The notes: a model not told the origin generated them from the letters alone. Counted from the first letter of the stretch, positions 17,063 through 25,770 are shown. The stretch: DNA of 64,000 nt from Zobellia nedashkovskayae (GCF_015330125.1 NZ_JADDXR010000002.1:2926685-2990684), one strand, 5' to 3'. A program made the numbers and translations.

Positions 17063-18061
17063 TTATTGGTAACTAAAGTTATTGCTTGCCGCTACGCCTT
17101 TAAGGCATTTTGGAACGTTTGGAGCATCTGTATTACTAGCAACATAGTGATAGGTACCATCTGGGTAATCTGTTGTGGCTGCGGTTCTTCCGCCACAATC
17201 ATCTAAATCGTCTGGTTCCACCCCATAGGCATAGATTGGGAAACCGTCTTTTGCAAAACCTATTAATTTGGTGTCAACCACTTGTTCGACCAACGTACAT
17301 GAAACGTCTGCTATGTCATTAGCCTCCAAGACCTGGTTCATTGTTTCTGCTACAAAATGCCAATGGTAATATCCCGCAGGATCATGATGTCCGCCACAAG
17401 GGTCAAGAGAAGGAATGTTACCTGCTTTTTCTCTACCTGGGTTAGCTACAGAAGGAGGGGCACCGTTAATAGGAGCACCATCTATTGAAACACCGACCAA
17501 CTCAATTGTATCAATATCATTATTTGAAGAGGCCAATTTTGGTGTTGTTGGAATCAAAAATGTTAATTGCAGGTTGTTATCTGGTGCAGCTTCCAAACAA
17601 TAGGATAAATCACCATCAACAGGCCCTGAAGCAAAATCATCAATATTAATGTTGCCCTCGTCATCCACAATGTCATAACCATCTGCTTCCATAGCATTGA
17701 ACAATTCTGCTTTCATTACTTGAAAACCGGGATTTGTATCTCCGTCATAAACTCCTAGGCCACCAATATCATTGATAGTTTCCGGGCAAAAAGGGCCACT
17801 CTCTACGGGGTTGCTTGAAAAAGTTAATTGAAAGCATTCTGCACTTGTACCATCTTCTAGGGTAGCGGTAACTGTCTCAAAAGATACTAGAGAGGTGCTG
17901 TTGAATGCCGCTTCTGTAATTAAATAATCACCACTGTCCGTAGATGTTTCTGTGTCGGTTTCCGTGTCTGTATCACTATCTGTAGTGTCATCAGAACTAC
18001 ATGAACCAAAATTGAGTGAAATAACTGTCAAGAATCCAAAGATGTAATTGAATTTAATCAT
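17063..18061 (-). CDS. YHYH-domain secreted lipoprotein (copy 2)
   Basis: A 332-aa protein with a lipoprotein signal (FGSCSSDD; Cys at residue 20), an Asp/Thr/Ser-rich linker (about 23-45), then the YHYH domain. Key motifs: DPCGGHHDPAGYYHWHF, GFAKDGFPIYAYG and a C-terminal DDCGGR...DGTYHYVAS. The domain's His residues and paired Cys suggest a metal-binding or redox-exposed surface protein; its function is unknown. Paralogue of 19301-20302. In the operon it lies between an EF-hand lipoprotein and the anchored protein, repeating the order seen upstream. Confidence 0.8.
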   Translation of the reverse strand: MIKFNYIFGFLTVISLNFGSCSSDDTTDSDTDTETDTETSTDSGDYLITEAAFNSTSLVSFETVTATLEDGTSAECFQLTFSSNPVESGPFCPETINDIGGLGVYDGDTNPGFQVMKAELFNAMEADGYDIVDDEGNINIDDFASGPVDGDLSYCLEAAPDNNLQLTFLIPTTPKLASSNNDIDTIELVGVSIDGAPINGAPPSVANPGREKAGNIPSLDPCGGHHDPAGYYHWHFVAETMNQVLEANDIADVSCTLVEQVVDTKLIGFAKDGFPIYAYGVEPDDLDDCGGRTAATTDYPDGTYHYVASNTDAPNVPKCLKGVAASNNFSYQ

Positions 18062-18197
18062 GATTATTTATTTTAATTGGATTAATTAGTACGGATTCAA
18101 TACCGCAAAGGCATTTTAAAGTTATATGTTTATTACAATTAGCATAGGGTTAAATAACACTGCAGAGGAATACTAGGTCAAGTGCTATTTTTCCGTA

Positions 18198-18566
18198 CTA
18201 CTCAGCACTTCTTGGAGGTTTACCGTGTGATGGACCACGTTCTGGTTTTGGAGCATTTTTTAATTCCTCTTCTCCGATATAACCATCGTTATTGGTGTCT
18301 ATTTTTGAAAAATCGTTTTTTAATGGGCCGTTCACTTCGCTTTCAGACAATCTGCCATCCTTGTCGCTATCCATTTCTGCGAACATTTCTTTTAAAGAAG
18401 GTCTTTGATGTTTTTCGTCCCTTCCTTCGCTTGGCCGTTTTTCATTTTGTTTTTGATTAATTTGGTTATGCTCAATTTGATCTTTCTTCTGTTTTGAACC
18501 ACAAGCTGTACATACTGCCAACCCAAGGGTTATAATTCCGATTTTCAGGATGCTTCTATATTTCAT
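18198..18566 (-). CDS. EF-hand calcium-binding lipoprotein (copy 2)
   Basis: A 122-aa protein with lipobox CTAC (Cys at residue 22), a Gln/Asn/Lys-rich linker, and two EF-hand loops: DSDKDGRLSESE and DTNNDGYIGEEE, both with complete D-x-D/N-x-D-G pattern. Exported, probably on the outer membrane; a calcium sensor or scaffold. Paralogue of 20345-20632 (same two loops). Starts the second copy of the three-gene cassette. Confidence 0.85.
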   Translation of the reverse strand: MKYRSILKIGIITLGLAVCTACGSKQKKDQIEHNQINQKQNEKRPSEGRDEKHQRPSLKEMFAEMDSDKDGRLSESEVNGPLKNDFSKIDTNNDGYIGEEELKNAPKPERGPSHGKPPRSAE

Positions 18567-18660
18567 AAACTTATTTTACATCAACTTAAACTGATAGATT
18601 TTGAAAATTATAAGCTAGATTTTAGCTTAATAATCAAAACCAAAGTGAGCCGTTTATTAT

Positions 18661-19320
18661 TTAATTGCTGGCAAAAGGGTATTTTTTCTTCGATTTAAAT
18701 TTCTTCGCCATACCAAAAGCTCCGAGTATCAATACAAAACCAAGTACATACCAATTGACAGAGATACCAGCTAAACCAATGGATTTTTCCTGAAGTACAA
18801 ATTCATTGTTTTCAAAATGTACCTGAGCTGCGTATTGGTTTTTTTTATCCAACGAAAACAAGTTTCTTTTGGAGCCATTTTTCAATACCATAAAGCTACT
18901 GGCACTTCTGTTTATATCTTGGAACAGCGTATTTTGCAACTTCACGGTTTCAAAGTTTGCCGGGGGAACAAACTTATAGACCACAATGGTTTCATGTCCT
19001 AATTTAATTATAGGTTCAGCAAGGTTTATCTCTTTAGCATCAATATTCAGATGTAGGTTTCTTGATAAAAGTGTACCCATTAAATCTTGAAATTCTTCTG
19101 GTGTTTTATAACCTTCAGCTGTGTATTCCGCATGAACCACTTGTTCAAAAGCCGTAAGGGAAGCTCTTATTTGAAGCGTCCAAACGCCATTCTTACCCTC
19201 CACTAAAATGGTACTTGATTGTGAAGGGGAGTGGGCAAAGGCCACCATGGGGAGCAGTAGCCATAAGAAGGCTACAAGCAACCCATTTTTTTTGCTGGAT
19301 TTATTCAATGACATAAGCAC
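18661..19320 (-). CDS. Secreted, C-terminally membrane-anchored protein of the YHYH cassette (copy 1)
   Basis: A 219-aa protein. Signal peptide ends near VAFAHSP; the exported domain carries VEGKNGVWTLQIRASLTAFEQVVHAEY and IKLGHETIVVYKF; a C-terminal transmembrane helix (WYVLGFVLILGAFGMAKKF) is followed by a Lys-rich cytoplasmic tail. Same layout as 16449-17054. The reading frame overlaps the end of the YHYH gene by 20 bp; an ATG at 19314 (MSLNKSSK) is an equally good start. Function unknown. Confidence 0.65.
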   Translation of the reverse strand: MLMSLNKSSKKNGLLVAFLWLLLPMVAFAHSPSQSSTILVEGKNGVWTLQIRASLTAFEQVVHAEYTAEGYKTPEEFQDLMGTLLSRNLHLNIDAKEINLAEPIIKLGHETIVVYKFVPPANFETVKLQNTLFQDINRSASSFMVLKNGSKRNLFSLDKKNQYAAQVHFENNEFVLQEKSIGLAGISVNWYVLGFVLILGAFGMAKKFKSKKKYPFASN

Positions 19321-20302
19321 CTTTTAAACAGTTAATAAAGTTATTGTTTCCTGCAGCATCAATATGATAATGGTAACCTCTAGTGTCATCTGAGTGACCT
19401 CTACAATCATCTAAATCTGTAGACTCGTTACCGTCTGCATCTAACATTTCATAAATTCCATTACCATCCATTGCATACCCTATTAATGGTGCATGGTCAT
19501 CATCCTGGTCTATGGTAGTGCTATAACCTGTAGCAGCATGATAATGGTATCCTTGGTGTACGTTAATATGACCACCTGCATCATCAAAAGGAGCAAGGGT
19601 ATAGGCACTTAAAATATTATTTACTGGAGCTGGCGCTGAATATTCTATTCCGTTAAGTGCAACACCACGCGTAGATGGGATTGTACTTGCAGTCATTGGA
19701 CCGCCACCACCTGTAGAGAAATAGGCATTTTCGGATTGTAAAACAGGGGTAATAGGTATTAACCAAGTTTGCGTAAGATCAGTGATGTAAGAAGGAATAC
19801 ATTCTACACAGAAGTTTTCATATTCCGTACCAACATCTGGGTTAGCGGCATTTATACAATCATCCTCTGTTTCTGTAACATAAATGTCACCATTATCATC
19901 ATACATCTGCCATTTCTCATCATTATAAAAATTGGCCATGTTCTGAATAAAGGCGCCATCTACATCGTAAACTTCTCCGCTATCCAACCATATACCTCCA
20001 GCCTCTGCATTGTCCGTAATATTATCAGGACACCAAGGACCCATTTCATGATCAGTAGGTGTGCTACTGGTTACTATCTGGTAACAATCTGTTTCTGTAC
20101 CGTCAGATAGGGTGCAGGGTACGGTTGTTATGGTTAAATTATCTGTTGTGAAGTAGTCAGGATCTACATTTACTACAAGTTCCGTAGATACTTCTTCATC
20201 AACACTATCGTCAATAGATTCGTCATCTGAATCACTGCTACAACTATTTAAAGAGAATAGAAAAGCAAAGCAGCCTAAAGTAATGTAAAGTGTATTTTTC
20301 AT
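19301..20302 (-). CDS. YHYH-domain secreted lipoprotein (copy 1)
   Basis: A 333-aa lipoprotein (LNSCSSDSDD; Cys at residue 21) with an acidic linker and a YHYH domain. Motifs: DDAGGHINVHQGYHYHAATG, GYAMDGNGIYE and DDCRGHSDDTRGYHYHIDAAG, giving two literal YHYH repeats. It also has several Cys (PWCPDN, FCVECIP), possibly disulfides. Paralogue of 17063-18061. Homologous domains occur in surface proteins of marine bacteria, but none has a known function. Confidence 0.82.
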   Translation of the reverse strand: MKNTLYITLGCFAFLFSLNSCSSDSDDESIDDSVDEEVSTELVVNVDPDYFTTDNLTITTVPCTLSDGTETDCYQIVTSSTPTDHEMGPWCPDNITDNAEAGGIWLDSGEVYDVDGAFIQNMANFYNDEKWQMYDDNGDIYVTETEDDCINAANPDVGTEYENFCVECIPSYITDLTQTWLIPITPVLQSENAYFSTGGGGPMTASTIPSTRGVALNGIEYSAPAPVNNILSAYTLAPFDDAGGHINVHQGYHYHAATGYSTTIDQDDDHAPLIGYAMDGNGIYEMLDADGNESTDLDDCRGHSDDTRGYHYHIDAAGNNNFINCLKGAYVIE

Positions 20303-20344
20303 GATAAGGAGATTTTAAATTATAAGTGAGATTATTTTAAATGC

Positions 20345-20632
20345 TTATTGTCTTTGAGGTCTCTTTCCTGATGGTTTTGGAGCCTTTTCCACTTCTTCTT
20401 TTGTTAAGAAACCATCTTTGTTGGTATCAATCTCTGTAAACGTTTCTTTTAAAGGACCGTTCACTTCAGTTTTAGAAAGAAGACCATCTTTATTAGAATC
20501 CATTTTAGTGAAAATTGCATCAACAGAAGGTGGACCTTGTTTTGCAGGTTCACTGTTAGCTTGTTGGCTCTTGCATGACATTGCGAATATCGCGATAGTG
20601 GTTACACCTATCAACATTGCTTTTGCACTCAT
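20345..20632 (-). CDS. EF-hand calcium-binding lipoprotein (copy 1)
   Basis: A 95-aa lipoprotein (lipobox AMSC, Cys at residue 20) with a Pro/Lys-rich linker and two EF-hands: DSNKDGLLSKTE and DTNKDGFLTKEE. First gene of a six-gene minus-strand run; the promoter 160-202 bp upstream carries the Crp/Fnr-like box. Close paralogue of 18198-18566. Confidence 0.85.
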   Translation of the reverse strand: MSAKAMLIGVTTIAIFAMSCKSQQANSEPAKQGPPSVDAIFTKMDSNKDGLLSKTEVNGPLKETFTEIDTNKDGFLTKEEVEKAPKPSGKRPQRQ

Positions 20633-20791
20633 ATTTTTAGTTTTAGATTCATTTTTACAATTACAAATATTAGAAATGGTTTCATACGAAATGGCTACTT
20701 TAAGTGAATCAACGGAAGTTCTCAGTGAATGGACTCCATAGAACTGTAAAATGTTTAACGCATGCTATAGATATATGCAATTTCTTGGTTG

Positions 20792-20834
20792 TAAAGGTAT
20801 TGTAGCAAGAAAAATGATATCATGATTTAGGTCA
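20792..20834 (-). promoter_or_regulatory. Promoter of the EF-hand/YHYH operon with Crp/Fnr-like box
   Basis: Minus-strand TACCTTTA (20792-20799) with TGATTTAGGTCA (20823-20834) centred 33 bp upstream. Sequence just beyond the box (GTCATGG then an A-rich stretch) resembles the same place at the usp promoter (16285 onward). The gap 20633-21049 also holds a 9-bp-arm hairpin (20874-20894) and the plus-strand promoter at 20981-21024. Confidence 0.6.
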
Positions 20835-20980
20835 TGGAAAAAAATAAAGTGCAATCTGAATTTATTTTGAAGAACGGATAATGGTATTATCCGTATTCTT
20901 TTTATGACCCTAAAGCGTTGTTATTTATTTTTTGAAACTGACGAATATCATTCTTAAATGTCTCAAAGTTTATGAGCTTT

Positions 20981-21024
20981 GTAACTAAAGTTACTTCGCA
21001 GATTTTCAAGTCGTTGTAATTTTA
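20981..21024 (+). promoter_or_regulatory. Sulfur operon promoter with GTAAC-N4-GTTAC box
   Basis: Perfect palindrome GTAACTAAAGTTAC (20981-20994) centred 33 bp upstream of TAATTTTA (21017-21024), a one-mismatch -7 element. The predicted start is about 22 bp before the ATG at 21050. Same geometry as the TGAY boxes but a different half-site. Confidence 0.65.
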
Positions 21025-21049
21025 CCCTAATCAAATAAAGCAAAGCATA

Positions 21050-22465
21050 ATGAAAATAGAACAGATTTATACAGGATGTTTGGCACATGCGGCCTACTAC
21101 GTAGAAAGTAATGGTGAAGCGGCTATTTTTGACCCACTACGTGAGGTACAACCTTATATAGATAGGGCAATTAATGATCATGCTAAAATTAAATATGTAT
21201 TCGAGACCCATTTTCATGCAGATTTTGTGAGTGGGCATCTAGACCTAAAAAAGAAAACGGGAGCAGAGATTGTTTTTGGTCCAACGGCAAAACCTGGTTA
21301 TGATGCTATAATAGCAGAAGATGGACAAGTTTTTAATGTAGGTGATTATAAAATAAAAGTTATTCATACGCCTGGTCATACTATGGAGAGTACAACCTAT
21401 CTCCTAATAGATGAAAATGGAAAAGAGTATGGAATCATTACCGGAGATACATTGTTTATTGGCGATGTAGGTAGACCGGATTTAGCACAACATGTAGTTG
21501 CAGATTTAACGGAAGAGAAGTTGGCAGGTTATCTATATGACTCCTTACGAAACAAAATTATGCCTCTTAGCGATGATTTAATTGTATTTCCTAACCATGG
21601 TGCAGGTTCTGCCTGTGGGAAAAAGATGAGTAAGCAAACTACGGATACTTTGGGTCACCAAAAAGCTACCAACTATGCGTTGCGAGCAGATATGACCAAG
21701 GAAGAGTTCATTAAAGAGCTATTGACGGGCTTGACCACGCCTCCCAGTTATTTTCCACAGAATGTTATGATAAATATTAAAGGATACGATAGCTTGGATA
21801 CGGTTATGGACCGTGCAAAAAAACCTTTATCAGCAGAAGCTTTTGAAGTGGTTGCAAATGAAACGGGAGCACTGCTATTGGATACTAGAGATGCCAAAGA
21901 TTTCGCAAAAGGGTTTGTTCCAAATAGCGTTAATATAGGTCTTGACGGAAGCTTTGCCCAATGGGTAGGCGAGATGATTCCAGATGTTAAACAGGAAATC
22001 CTTTTAATTACCTATCCCGGTAAACAGGAAGAGGCTATTACCAGATTGTCACGTGTAGGTTATGACAATACCATTGGTTATTTAAAAGAAGGATTTAAAA
22101 CCTGGAAAGAAGCCAAGAAAGAGGTAGAGACCGTTAATCGTATCACACCTAAAGAATTAGAGATAGCCTATGCATCAGAAAAACCATTGGTTATAGATGT
22201 GCGTAAAAAAAGCGAATTTGACTCTGAACATGTAATAGGTGCTATTAACGTACCGCTTAACGAAATTAACCAACATTTGGCTCAATTTCCTAAAGAAAAA
22301 CCTTTTGTGGTGCATTGTGCAGGCGGGTATCGTAGTATGATTGCATCGTCTATATTAAAACAAAGAGGTTGGGATAATTTTGTGGATGTAGAAGGTGGCT
22401 TTGCAGAAATTAAAAATACGGGCATAAAAGTATCGGACTACGTTTGTCCTACCACACTACTTTAA
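21050..22465 (+). CDS. Persulfide dioxygenase-rhodanese fusion (MBL fold)
   Basis: A 471-aa protein. Residues 1-230 are an ETHE1-like metallo-beta-lactamase domain: metal motif THFHADFVSGH (H54, H56, D58), H110 in TPGH, D133 in TGDTLF, and the ETHE1-type GRPDLAQ. Residues 260-350 are a rhodanese fold without an active-site Cys (ITYPGKQEEA in its place), and 365-470 a second rhodanese with C423 in VHCAGGYRS. It should oxidise glutathione- or other low-molecular-weight persulfide to sulfite, with the rhodanese domain handling sulfane sulfur. First gene of the sulfur operon. A terminator-like hairpin follows at 22563-22600, so downstream genes may be partly separate. Confidence 0.88.
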   Translation: MKIEQIYTGCLAHAAYYVESNGEAAIFDPLREVQPYIDRAINDHAKIKYVFETHFHADFVSGHLDLKKKTGAEIVFGPTAKPGYDAIIAEDGQVFNVGDYKIKVIHTPGHTMESTTYLLIDENGKEYGIITGDTLFIGDVGRPDLAQHVVADLTEEKLAGYLYDSLRNKIMPLSDDLIVFPNHGAGSACGKKMSKQTTDTLGHQKATNYALRADMTKEEFIKELLTGLTTPPSYFPQNVMINIKGYDSLDTVMDRAKKPLSAEAFEVVANETGALLLDTRDAKDFAKGFVPNSVNIGLDGSFAQWVGEMIPDVKQEILLITYPGKQEEAITRLSRVGYDNTIGYLKEGFKTWKEAKKEVETVNRITPKELEIAYASEKPLVIDVRKKSEFDSEHVIGAINVPLNEINQHLAQFPKEKPFVVHCAGGYRSMIASSILKQRGWDNFVDVEGGFAEIKNTGIKVSDYVCPTTLL

Positions 22466-22562
22466 AATAAAAGCTATAACACCAGTAGTTCTATTGTAAT
22501 AATAGATGGGATTTCTGGCGATAAAACAAAAATAATATTAAAATTTGGTTGGTTATTTATGG

Positions 22563-22600
22563 GGAAACGGTCAGGGCTAATTAGACCGTTTCCTTTTTTT
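22563..22600 (+). terminator. Rho-independent terminator after the persulfide dioxygenase gene
   Basis: Arms GGAAACGGTC (22563-22572) and GACCGTTTCC (22584-22593), then a T-run. It separates the fusion gene from the rhodanese gene at 22627, or attenuates read-through into it. Confidence 0.8.
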
Positions 22601-22626
22601 AATCCTTCCTTTAATACATAAAAACT

Positions 22627-22971
22627 ATGTCATTCTTAAGTTCAATATTTGGTAGTAAAAGTGAAGCCTCTGATAAAATAGTAATCTTGGATAAAAAAGA
22701 GTACGCAACAGCTATTTCAGGTAGCAAAGTGCAATTGGTAGATGTTCGTACGGCTAATGAATTTAGCGGAGGTCATATTAAAGGCGCCAAGAATATCGAT
22801 TTTTTTAATCAGGCAAATTTTGAAAAATCCTTTGGAAACCTAGATAAGACAAAACCGGTTTACGTGTATTGTCGTTCAGGAGCAAGAAGTCAGAAAGCAG
22901 CAAGAAAGCTTTTAGATATGGGCTTTACGCAAATCTTTGATTTAAAAGGCGGCTATTCAAGGTGGTCATAA
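22627..22971 (+). CDS. Single-domain rhodanese
   Basis: A 114-aa sulfurtransferase. The domain spans about residues 20-112 with VDVRTANEFSGGHIKGAKNID and active Cys C82 in the loop YCRSGARS. No signal peptide by clear cut (N-terminus MSFLSSIFGSKSEASD), likely cytoplasmic. It carries sulfane sulfur between the persulfide dioxygenase and other acceptors. Confidence 0.88.
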   Translation: MSFLSSIFGSKSEASDKIVILDKKEYATAISGSKVQLVDVRTANEFSGGHIKGAKNIDFFNQANFEKSFGNLDKTKPVYVYCRSGARSQKAARKLLDMGFTQIFDLKGGYSRWS

Positions 22972-23024
22972 GTTACTAAATAAGAAATGGGTTAAACGTT
23001 TGTATAACCAACTAAACCAGTGAT

Positions 23025-23294
23025 ATGAAAACAAGTATTATAGTACAAAATTTAAAGTGTGGCGGTTGTGCCAAAACTATTACCTCTAGAGTATCGGAAA
23101 TAGAGAACATATCCAACCTTTCGGTAGATGTAGAAACCTCTATGGTATCTTTTATGCACGAAGATTTGAACGATGCACTTATGGTTAAGGAGAAACTAAA
23201 AGTATTGGGTTACCCGTCTATCGATAGCGAAAATTCTATGGTTTCAAAAGCAATTTCTTTTGCTAGCTGTGTAAGCGGAAAAATGTCTAAATAG
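23025..23294 (+). CDS. HMA-domain (heavy-metal-associated) small protein
   Basis: An 89-aa protein with the HMA pattern IIVQNLKCGGCAKTI (C12-x-x-C15) and the betaalphabetabetaalphabeta layout. It could bind Cu(I) or another soft metal, or handle sulfane sulfur, and is commonly found with rhodaneses in Flavobacteriia. An extra Cys occurs near the C-terminus (ASCVSGK). Confidence 0.82.
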   Translation: MKTSIIVQNLKCGGCAKTITSRVSEIENISNLSVDVETSMVSFMHEDLNDALMVKEKLKVLGYPSIDSENSMVSKAISFASCVSGKMSK

Positions 23295-23398
23295 TATAGA
23301 CAGGCAATGGCTGTTGATACAAATTAAAAGGTATGAAAAAGTAGGTTAGCCTAAGTGTATTTTAAGACAAAACCATCATCAACTAAATTCTGAATATT

Positions 23399-23605
23399 AT
23401 GAAAAAAAATATGGGTAGTACAGACCGCATTATCAGATTTATATTTGCTGCTATTGTAGGATTCTTATTTTGGCAAGGTAGTATAGGGGGTACTTTAGCT
23501 TACGTACTGTTAGCCGTAGCTGCAATTTTTATTATAACAAGTTTTATAAGTTTCTGTCCGTTATACACGATTTTTGGGTTTAAAACCTGTAAAATTAAAG
23601 AGTGA
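23399..23605 (+). CDS. DUF2892 (YgaP-type) inner membrane protein
   Basis: A 68-aa protein with two transmembrane helices (RIIRFIFAAIVGFLFW and GTLAYVLLAVAAIFIITSFI) and the family end FCPLYTIFGFKTC. The fused relative YgaP joins this domain to a rhodanese, which fits its place beside a rhodanese gene. A related protein is encoded at 48064-48276 in the RND operon. Confidence 0.85.
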   Translation: MKKNMGSTDRIIRFIFAAIVGFLFWQGSIGGTLAYVLLAVAAIFIITSFISFCPLYTIFGFKTCKIKE

Positions 23606-23618
23606 TTAAATTTTTAAG

Positions 23619-24251
23619 ATGAACCAGCCATTACAAGATAATTACGGACATATTTTTGAAGATGAACTTCTTCAAGAAATCGATAATGTTGCCACGTTTA
23701 AGGAAATACCGGAAGGATTTCAACTTATTGAAATAGGGGAGTTCATTAAATCTATGCCGTTGTTGGTATCAGGAGTTGTAAAGGTGTTAAGGGAAGATGC
23801 CAAAGGCGATGAACTATTGCTTTATTTTCTTGAACATGGCGATACATGTGCCATGACATTGAACTGCTGTGTAGGTCACAGAAAGAGTGAAATACGGGCG
23901 GTGGCGGAAACCGAAGCAAAACTAATTATGGTGCCCATTAGTAAAATGGAAGAATGGATGGCCAACTACCCAAGCTGGCGTAATTTCATTCTAGAAAGTT
24001 ACCATAATAGGCTTAATGAATTATTGGAAACGCTAGACAGCATCGCATTTTTAAATATGGATGAACGTCTACTAAAATACCTGAAAAATAAATCGCGGGT
24101 TACGGGAAGTACTACCATTAACAGTACTCACCAGGAAATTGCTTATGAACTACACACTTCACGTGTAGTAATATCTAGGTTGCTTAAAAAACTTGAAAAT
24201 ATGGGTAAGGTTAAACTAAACCGGTACCATATAAAACTTGTGGAGTTGTAA
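23619..24251 (+). CDS. Crp/Fnr-family transcription regulator
   Basis: A 210-aa regulator. Residues 20-115 form the cNMP-binding-like beta barrel, without the cAMP-contact RxS motif; it contains three Cys (DTCAMTLNCCVGH) in a loop that might sense redox or sulfur. Helix C is about 115-145 and the winged HTH about 150-205 with recognition helix TSRVVISRLLKKLE. At the positions of E. coli CRP R180, E181 and R185 this reads R, V and R. The missing Glu suggests a half-site other than TGA, so I infer it binds the GTAAC-N4-GTTAC boxes. Last gene of the sulfur operon. Its 3' end is duplicated at 27586-27888. Confidence 0.88.
   Translation: MNQPLQDNYGHIFEDELLQEIDNVATFKEIPEGFQLIEIGEFIKSMPLLVSGVVKVLREDAKGDELLLYFLEHGDTCAMTLNCCVGHRKSEIRAVAETEAKLIMVPISKMEEWMANYPSWRNFILESYHNRLNELLETLDSIAFLNMDERLLKYLKNKSRVTGSTTINSTHQEIAYELHTSRVVISRLLKKLENMGKVKLNRYHIKLVEL
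23949..24250 (+). repeat. Direct repeat, copy 1 (3' end of the Crp/Fnr gene)
   Basis: About 302 bp present again at 27586-27887 in the same orientation, with no indel and roughly 19 mismatches by eye (about 94% identity, most at third codon positions). The two copies bracket the 24252-27585 segment (AraC to SDR genes). Confidence 0.85.
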
Positions 24252-24286
24252 TTTAAGTTCTGTGTCCGTGCAAAGCTTGCCATAGC

Positions 24287-25198
24287 TTAATTCAATTTAT
24301 ATTTTTCTCTGTACTCGGTAGGACTGATACCTTCTTTCTTTTTGAACAGTCTTGAAAAATAGGGCGGATATTCAAAACCCAATTCATAAGCTACTTCTGC
24401 TATGCTTTTACTGGGTTGTAACAACAGGTTCTTCGCTTCATCAATTAATAGTAATTGCAAATGCTCTGTAGTAGTTTTACCGGTTTCCTTTTTTAAAGTG
24501 TCGCTGAGGTAGCGTTGAGAAACGGATATTTTAGCTGCAATTTGCTCTATGCTAGGAATACCTTTTTTCTGTAATTGACCAGTTTCGAAAAATTGAGATA
24601 CTTGCAGGTTAAACCGCTCTAGCAAGCTAGTAGAGAGTTCTTTTCTATTCAAAAATTGTCTTTCATAAAAACGATTGGCATATTTCAATAAGGTACTTAA
24701 CTGCGATATGATAATGTCTTTGCTGAATTCATCTTGATTGTTTTGATATTCTATTTCAATATTCTCCACAATTGATGCCATCTGTTTTTCCTCCTTTGGC
24801 GAAAGGTGCAGTGCCTCGTTCACCGAATACGAAAAGAAACCATATTTCTTGATCTGATGCGCCAACTCCGTCCCTTTTAAAAAGTCTTCATGAAAGTTGA
24901 TTGAAAAACCATTTTGCTCAAAAACTGCGCTACTATCCCACTGTAATACTTGTCTAGGGGCTATGAAAAATAAAGCTCCATTGGTAAAATCATATGTTGT
25001 TCTGCCATAGTTTAAATCGCCCTTTACAATCTTCTTAAAGCTAATCGTATAGCAATCGTTGGTAATGGGTGGTGAACTTTCTTTTGGGCAAGGTAAAAAA
25101 CCATCTTCCGTGGCAGAAAACACACTTAACATGGGGTGTTCTGGACCAGGGAGTTCTAAATACTCCAAAAATGCCGATAAAGTTTTAAAGTGCTGCAT
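24287..25198 (-). CDS. AraC-family transcription regulator
   Basis: A 303-aa regulator. N-terminal cupin-like sensor domain (1-180), C-terminal AraC HTH (200-300) with two helix-turn-helix units: IEQIAAKISVSQRYLSDTLK and IAEVAYELGFEYPPYFSRLFKK, ending in the signature GISPTEYREKY. It starts 1 bp after the stop of the membrane protein gene and is the last gene of a four-gene minus-strand cassette with an SDR; it probably controls that cassette. Confidence 0.9.
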   Translation of the reverse strand: MQHFKTLSAFLEYLELPGPEHPMLSVFSATEDGFLPCPKESSPPITNDCYTISFKKIVKGDLNYGRTTYDFTNGALFFIAPRQVLQWDSSAVFEQNGFSINFHEDFLKGTELAHQIKKYGFFSYSVNEALHLSPKEEKQMASIVENIEIEYQNNQDEFSKDIIISQLSTLLKYANRFYERQFLNRKELSTSLLERFNLQVSQFFETGQLQKKGIPSIEQIAAKISVSQRYLSDTLKKETGKTTTEHLQLLLIDEAKNLLLQPSKSIAEVAYELGFEYPPYFSRLFKKKEGISPTEYREKYKLN

Positions 25199-25199
25199 A

Positions 25200-25712
25200 T
25201 TACTTGTTCATTTCTTTTGCTGCCAACTGTAATTGTTTATTGTAACCGTCTATTCTGGCATGTGCGGTACCGTCAACCAACAAAATGGAGACCAACATCG
25301 CTATTGTTGTAATCATACTCGCTCTCCAAATTGGGCTGCTAACCAACAATAGAACCAATGCACAGGCAATAATGATTATCGGTATTGCGGTAAAGACTAT
25401 AGTGTCATATTCTTTTAAGGTAGCTTCGGCTCGCTTCAATTCGGCATCTACAAAAGCAGCTGCATCTGTATGGTACGCCTTTTCAAATTGTGTTATTCTT
25501 GATTTATTGGTAAAAAATAAGCCCAAACCAATTATCAGAAGTAAGCTACCTGCTACCAATGTTGGTATAATGTAGGCTCTTGCCATATCTGTCTTTCCCA
25601 GTTGCCAGAACCCAACACTCGCCACTAAAAATACCATTCCGAAGAGCATGAAAAACGGAGTAGAAAAAACTTCGGCCTTAGCCCAATCAGTAGCTGCTTT
25701 TAAAATATCCAT
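25200..25712 (-). CDS. Four-helix inner membrane protein of unknown function
   Basis: A 170-aa protein with four predicted transmembrane segments (about residues 18-35, 48-66, 103-123, 128-148) and a charged loop between helices 2 and 3 (KAYHTDAAAFVDAELKRAEATLKEY). No family recognised. It sits between the START-like and AraC genes; the tight coupling to the AraC gene is the only clue to its role. Confidence 0.7.
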   Translation of the reverse strand: MDILKAATDWAKAEVFSTPFFMLFGMVFLVASVGFWQLGKTDMARAYIIPTLVAGSLLLIIGLGLFFTNKSRITQFEKAYHTDAAAFVDAELKRAEATLKEYDTIVFTAIPIIIIACALVLLLVSSPIWRASMITTIAMLVSILLVDGTAHARIDGYNKQLQLAAKEMNK

Positions 25713-25770
25713 AGCTGATGTTTTAGATAATCTATTCTACTAAATTAAAATTTATACTGGGTTTTTATAC

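Noticed and set aside
17069..17082. GTAACTAAAGTTAT, similar to the GTAAC boxes
   Set aside because: It lies in the last codons of the YHYH gene, 15 bp from the next start, and has no TAnnTTTG at 33 bp; probably chance.
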